A stretch of DNA of 9,784 nucleotides, taken from Candidatus Freyrarchaeum guaymasense (GTDB lineage: Archaea; Asgardarchaeota; Jordarchaeia; Jordarchaeales; Freyrarchaeaceae). Below the pieces are notes generated by a model, which was not told where the DNA came from, searched no databases, and saw only the letters and a program-made list of their open reading frames with translations. Positions 6,116 through 9,784 of the stretch are shown here, piece by piece. Each line of letters begins with the position of its first letter. Position 1 is the first letter of the stretch. The position numbers were made by a program, and so were the translations under genes. The stretch covers positions 1 to 9,784 of the forward strand of contig JAUQZD010000061.1 in assembly GCA_030587405.1 (NCBI GenBank), given 5' to 3'.

Positions 6116-8878
6116 TTATCCCGTTAGAATGGCTAGTAGTGGAAACGTACTCCAGTATATTTGGGGTGATATGTACGCTTCTATTATTGCTGCTATTGTG
6201 AATAGGGTTATGGTTACTAGCAGTGTTGCCGCCATGCTAGTGGATGCCAGTATTTCCTTTGATTTTTCTAGGAATTCTTCTGGTTTGCCTATTGTTTGTG
6301 TTAGTCTTTTGGCTATTGATATTCCTATCGCTGTTGCTAGGATTGCTGCTGGTATTTCGATCACTCCGTGAGGGAGTATGGATATGAGGTATGGGTATCC
6401 TCCTTTTCCTCCAAGCCATAGGAATGTGACGGATTCTGTCATGTAGAGTCCTCCTATCACGAACGCCGTGGAAAGTATCTCTAGCGTGCAGAGCGAGTAG
6501 AGGGATGTTCTTATGAGGGTTGAGGTGAAGCTTGCTTTTCTGTGGGCAAGCTTGTACGCTGTTGCTACCAGTAAGGGTATTATTATCATCGCTGTAGGGG
6601 TGAACTGGTCGTCGAATAGAAAGTACTCTGCTATGAATGCCACCGCGCCTAGAATGTACCATTCAACCCCGCTTGTTTCACCTCTAATAGCCATGTAGAA
6701 TCCTACTGTTACCATCCAGAAGATTAGGGCTCCAATCGATGAGAGAATGCACCTGTTAAAATTATGGATTAGTATGATGGGCAGGTTATTTTCAAGGGTC
6801 CATGAGGGGAGACGTAGCATTGACGCTATAGCGTGGGGTATGAGTGTAAGGTTAAGGTAAAGCCAGTACTCTATTCCCTCCGGCGCCGCAATCTCATATA
6901 TTACTGCCCTGAAAAGCCAGACAGCGTTAAGCTGTAGGGCGCCGTATAACAGGAATGCGGCGACCGTTGTAGTTACTATACCTAAAGCAAATATTCCGGC
7001 GCTGAGCGCCACGTCGCTTAGAGTGAGCTTGAACGCAGCCTCCTTCTCTTTAGCTTTTATCTCCTCGACTGCGGGGACCTGTACTGCTACGGCAGCCTCT
7101 TCAGGTGGCTTAGCGTAGTATGTAAGGTAAGCTATCAACGTTGTTGAGAGGATCCATATCGGAAGGTCGAAGAGGACTAGGTAAGCTAGGTATGTCGCAT
7201 GCCTGAAAATGTACATCCCGTTTATGTACACTTTCGGATCTATGAGGTAGGTTGGCTGGGTTGTTAGTGGCCTGTTTAACGCTATGACCCCCACTGGTGG
7301 GGTTTCAAGGTACGTTGTCACGTATCCCACTAGGGGGGTGCTTAGGGTTGAGAACATCCACATGACGACGGCTGTTATCGTTGCCGAGACGAACGCTATC
7401 ACCTCTGGCTTCACGTCTCTCGTAGCTAGGCTTCCCGAGGCGCCTCCTAGAATGAAGTGTGCCGCCATTGTGATGAAAACTGTTAAGAGAACCCACATTG
7501 CTAGGGGGGCCGTTGCAGACATGGCTGGAGGGAACGTTAGGGTGAAGCCGTTATGGACTGCTAGGGTGGCCGAGAGCATGATGTATGTTTCATGGGAGAG
7601 AGCGAAGTATATCAGGGTTGATGTAACCGCTGGGTCGTATAGCCCGCCGAGAGCTAACCCTGTAATGGCCATCATCAAAACGTAAATAACTATGAACGTT
7701 CCCGCCCCGAGCGTCACACCCGTTATGATGCCCTCCACGGTTGCCCCGCTTCCCAGCTTCCTGACCTCCTCCGAGAACCTCACCATAGCGTTGTACGCTT
7801 TATCGTAGAGGTGAACCCCGAAGTTTTCAAAGAGGGGTAGGAGGGCTACTGCAAAGATTATTGACGCCGTATTTGCCAATGTTATTCTGGCAAGCATGTA
7901 AATGTTTATTCCTTGCATCTGGGGGATTAACGCTGATGCGGCCAACCCCAGCATGGGGTTCTGAGCGGTCAGCGATGCTATAAAATTCTCTCTTAACACT
8001 TGGAGCATCATGTAAAATGTTCTCTGGGTGTAGAACCCGTATATGATGTTTCCGACCCCTGCCATTGAAAGAAGAATGTTGAAGTACGTGAAGGGGCCTG
8101 TCACGCTCCTCATCAGCTTATCCCCCAGGTTGACACCCATACACTTCATTTCACCCTTCTTAGCAAGCCTTGAAGACGTCAGATACGAGAACCTGTAAAG
8201 GAGCATTATGTATATTGCCACGTTAAGGCCGAACCCTCCTATTACACCCATATTGTAGTAGTTTTCAACGGTCGCGCCAAACGACACCATGGCTGGTAGC
8301 GTAACCAACCCTATCACAAGGTAGTCTTTTACGAGGCTGACGTTGGGCATCTCATCTAACGGGTTTCTTGGCACCCTGCCGAAAACCACGTTTTTAACCC
8401 TTTCAAGGAACGTTCCCCCAAGCTTCCTTTCGAGTACTAGAAGTCTGATGAGGAGTGTTGGTATACCTATGAAAACCGAGAACAAGCCGACGAAGGCCCA
8501 TAGGATGAACGTTTGAAGGGTTCCAGCAAGGTAGTGGGTTAATACCACTATGAACTGTGATGCTACCGCTCCAGTCCAGCTCTCGAATGGGTAAATCAGC
8601 GATGCCTCAAAAAACATCACCGGTACTCCTAAATACTCCAGCAGAAGGTTTCCGGGATCCACGTTTTCAAAGTGGGATATGAGTATGTTTCCACAGTTTA
8701 AAGCTGCCAAGGTTACCACTACTATTATTCCTGCGGTGATTAGCGGCTTGAACTTCCCCGCTTTCCTCCTAGCTAACGCTAATAGGAACGCTATGAGCAA
8801 CGCTGGGGCAATATTGAAAGTGACTGTTAACGGAATGCTCAGAGAGTAAGCTTCAAAGAGAGCTGTTAAGTCTATCAT
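6116..8878 (-). CDS. Large polytopic membrane protein with SpoIIM-like C-terminal domain
   Basis: The ~920-residue product is almost wholly hydrophobic, with roughly 18-20 membrane segments. The first ~590 residues, beginning with TVTFNIAPALLIAFLLAL and GIIVVVTLAALNCG, form a multi-span region I do not recognise. A charged cytoplasmic linker (about 590-625, KPPEEAA and EEIKAKEKEAAF) follows. The last third, about 697-910, resembles the SpoIIM/DUF95 family: LIHNFNRCILSSIGALIF, then ILPHGVIEIPAAILATA near 835 and the closing helix with AAIIEAYISP near 897-905. SpoIIM helps cell-wall remodelling during engulfment in Bacillus; archaeal relatives have no settled role, though a membrane-remodelling or transport role has been guessed. 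GTG 8887 would add three residues, but GGAG (8889-8892) sits one base from it and ten bases from ATG 8878, so I prefer ATG. The gene is divergent from nfeD and lies 127 bases upstream of vapB on the same strand. The stop is TAA. The 5' half has mixed codons, the 3' half A/C-ending codons. Confidence 0.8.
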   Translation of the reverse strand: MIDLTALFEAYSLSIPLTVTFNIAPALLIAFLLALARRKAGKFKPLITAGIIVVVTLAALNCGNILISHFENVDPGNLLLEYLGVPVMFFEASLIYPFESWTGAVASQFIVVLTHYLAGTLQTFILWAFVGLFSVFIGIPTLLIRLLVLERKLGGTFLERVKNVVFGRVPRNPLDEMPNVSLVKDYLVIGLVTLPAMVSFGATVENYYNMGVIGGFGLNVAIYIMLLYRFSYLTSSRLAKKGEMKCMGVNLGDKLMRSVTGPFTYFNILLSMAGVGNIIYGFYTQRTFYMMLQVLRENFIASLTAQNPMLGLAASALIPQMQGINIYMLARITLANTASIIFAVALLPLFENFGVHLYDKAYNAMVRFSEEVRKLGSGATVEGIITGVTLGAGTFIVIYVLMMAITGLALGGLYDPAVTSTLIYFALSHETYIMLSATLAVHNGFTLTFPPAMSATAPLAMWVLLTVFITMAAHFILGGASGSLATRDVKPEVIAFVSATITAVVMWMFSTLSTPLVGYVTTYLETPPVGVIALNRPLTTQPTYLIDPKVYINGMYIFRHATYLAYLVLFDLPIWILSTTLIAYLTYYAKPPEEAAVAVQVPAVEEIKAKEKEAAFKLTLSDVALSAGIFALGIVTTTVAAFLLYGALQLNAVWLFRAVIYEIAAPEGIEYWLYLNLTLIPHAIASMLRLPSWTLENNLPIILIHNFNRCILSSIGALIFWMVTVGFYMAIRGETSGVEWYILGAVAFIAEYFLFDDQFTPTAMIIIPLLVATAYKLAHRKASFTSTLIRTSLYSLCTLEILSTAFVIGGLYMTESVTFLWLGGKGGYPYLISILPHGVIEIPAAILATAIGISIAKRLTQTIGKPEEFLEKSKEILASTSMAATLLVTITLFTIAAIIEAYISPQIYWSTFPLLAILTG

Positions 8879-8887
8879 CCCAGCCAC

Positions 8888-8992
8888 ACTCCAGCAGGAT
8901 CCCGCTGAAGGTCTTACTAAAACTTGTTAAAAGAATTATAAGTTTTTAAACTTCATCATTTATTTATTGGTGTAAGCCGAGAGGGATGTGGC
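8888..8992. promoter_or_regulatory. Divergent promoter region between the SpoIIM-like and NfeD genes
   Basis: For the plus strand, GTTTTTAAAC at 8942-8951 is a plausible TATA box, with a start near 8972; GAGGGA at 8981-8986 is the ribosome site six bases before TTG 8993. For the minus strand, ACTTATAAT (about 8934-8942) is a candidate TATA box with a start near 8910. The two boxes overlap an inverted repeat, AAGTTT-TT-AAACTT at 8940-8953, so the two promoters may compete or share a regulator. Confidence 0.45.
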
Positions 8993-9535
8993 TTGCCTGT
9001 TGAAGGATGGATCATAAGCATGGTGGGCTCCCTTCTACTCCTCGCCTTAGGCGTGGTTTTAATGCTGGCTGACGTTAAACTGGGAAGCGGGGTAGTGTCC
9101 CTTCTCGGCACAGGATGCACACTCATAGCAGTCATCATCTTGCTCCCTATGGAGTCCCCTCCGGAGAAATGGAGGCTTGTAGCTACGATTAGGAACATTG
9201 TGATCGTTACAGGAGTGGTACTTTCCGCCTTCTTCTTGTTTATGACGTACAAGGCTTATGAAACCAAGAAGCTAAAGAGAAAGCTTGACATGGAGTCAAT
9301 AATCGGCAAGAAGGGTGTTGCTAAAACGGATGTAGCCCCTAAGGGACTCGTGAACGTTGAAGGCGAACTATGGTCAGCGAGGGTTAAGGGAAAACCATAT
9401 GTTATGAAGGGAGAAGACGTAGAGGTTATCGGATATGAAGGCTTAACCTTGGTTGTGAAACCGTTCAATCTAGGCGAAGCAGAAAGGCTAACCAAGGAGA
9501 AGGGGATTACCAGGTGGACGCCCACAGAAGACTGA
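8993..9535 (+). CDS. NfeD family membrane protein (short form, OB-fold tail)
   Basis: NfeD proteins are membrane-anchored partners of stomatin/SPFH proteins and are linked to membrane quality control and microdomains. This 180-residue form has three membrane segments, about 6-26, 33-53 and 64-86, followed by a basic stretch KKLKRK. A C-terminal OB-fold follows at about 100-158, with the family signature IIGKKGVAKTDVAPKGLVNV, then GELWSAR and EDVEVIGYEGLTLVVKP. It lacks the ClpP-like serine protease domain of the long form. The usual stomatin partner is not directly downstream in the ~250 bases that remain. The TTG start is chosen because GAGGGA lies six bases upstream and the first membrane helix follows at once; the GTG at 8988 is out of frame. 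The stop is TGA. It is divergent from the SpoIIM-like gene, so joint control is possible. Confidence 0.88.
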   Translation: MPVEGWIISMVGSLLLLALGVVLMLADVKLGSGVVSLLGTGCTLIAVIILLPMESPPEKWRLVATIRNIVIVTGVVLSAFFLFMTYKAYETKKLKRKLDMESIIGKKGVAKTDVAPKGLVNVEGELWSARVKGKPYVMKGEDVEVIGYEGLTLVVKPFNLGEAERLTKEKGITRWTPTED

Positions 9536-9673
9536 ACACTCAACGTATTCTTGGGGGTACGCGTCAACCCGTCATTGCTAGATAAGCAAGGTAGTTAACT
9601 TCTATTATTTATCCCGTTCACTAGGGGTTATGGCATCAAGTCTTCCGCATTCTCGCCTCCATGCAAGCTACCT
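9536..9673. other. Intergenic stretch after nfeD with no recognisable gene
   Basis: I see only a small hairpin-like element, TTGCT-AGATA-AGCAA, near 9577-9591 and AT-rich DNA (ttctattatttatcc) near 9600. No T-tract terminator, tRNA or other RNA gene is evident. Confidence 0.4.
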
Positions 9674-9784
9674 TTAAGAGGACGATACCCCCACAGCATG
9701 TTCCCCCGGAATCCCACGCTCCCACAGTAACGCCTTCTTAACAGCTAGGAATCGCCTCCTACATCTAAACTGCTTAACCCTTTT
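9674..9784 (-). CDS. Possible 3' end of a gene entering from the right edge
   Basis: Reading inward from the right edge on the minus strand gives 36 codons and then TAA at 9674-9676. The product is basic (includes KQFRCRRRFLAVKKALLWER) and looks protein-like, but 36 residues are too few for recognition, and an open frame this long can occur by chance. The region could instead be non-coding. Confidence 0.25.
   Translation of the reverse strand, partial: KRVKQFRCRRRFLAVKKALLWERGIPGEHAVGVSSS

Noticed and set aside
6006..6371. 121-codon plus-strand ORF over the 3' end of the SpoIIM-like gene
   Set aside because: It is antisense to a long, clearly coding membrane-protein gene and to the vapBC promoter; composition explains its openness, and the product has no recognisable feature.
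7284..7685. 133-codon plus-strand ORF
   Set aside because: It lies wholly antisense to membrane segments of the SpoIIM-like gene, with no ribosome site of note and no family motif.
8885..8887. GTG start for the SpoIIM-like protein
   Set aside because: The GGAG element would be only one base away, too close to work; it is ten bases from ATG 8878.
1..9784. CRISPR array, tRNA or rRNA genes, insertion sequence, attachment site
   Set aside because: Reading both strands I found no spaced direct repeats, no tRNA T-loop signature with matching arms, no transposase motifs and no flanking duplications.

Overview
The window looks like a chromosomal segment of an uncultivated archaeon, most likely a thermoproteotal lineage (Bathyarchaeia-like is my guess, from gene content only). 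The evidence is archaeal TATA boxes (CTTTAAATA type) about 25 bases ahead of plausible transcript starts, frequent GTG/TTG starts with GGAGG-type ribosome sites, T-tract terminators, a PIN/AbrB toxin-antitoxin pair, and NfeD- and SpoIIM-type membrane proteins. There are no rRNA or tRNA genes, CRISPR arrays, insertion sequences or orc1/cdc6 genes.

Layout. 1-1192 (minus) is a sugar-nucleotide nucleotidyltransferase with a hexapeptide-repeat region that runs into the first residues of a phosphomannomutase domain at the left edge. 1384-1713 (plus) is a small orphan zinc-ribbon protein. 1935-3362 (plus) is a 4-hydroxybutyryl-CoA dehydratase-like flavin/iron-sulfur enzyme. 3687-5201 (plus) is a VAO/4-cresol-dehydrogenase-type FAD oxidase interrupted by one in-frame TAG at 4083. 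5324-5767 and 5773-5988 (minus) form a VapC/VapB pair with a 17-bp palindrome upstream. 6116-8878 (minus) is a ~920-residue polytopic membrane protein with a SpoIIM-like C-terminal part. 8993-9535 (plus), divergent from it, is a short NfeD protein. The last ~110 bases may hold the 3' end of another minus-strand gene.

How the parts relate. The dehydratase-like and VAO-like genes are adjacent, on the same strand, each with its own strong TATA box of similar sequence; they may act in one pathway on a hydroxyacyl or aromatic substrate, but no ligase or other step is visible. The SpoIIM-like and NfeD proteins share a ~100-bp divergent promoter region and are both membrane proteins. The sugar-activation gene is separate and would feed glycan synthesis.

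The two most interesting observations are: (i) the in-frame TAG in an otherwise intact oxidase gene, while every complete gene in the window ends in TAA or TGA, which fits either TAG recoding (pyrrolysine is the known archaeal case) or a simple nonsense mutation; and (ii) an abrupt reversal of strand composition near 4833, inside the same gene, from C/A-rich to G/T-rich on the plus strand. The reversal continues into the minus-strand genes beyond, so it follows the strand rather than the direction of coding.
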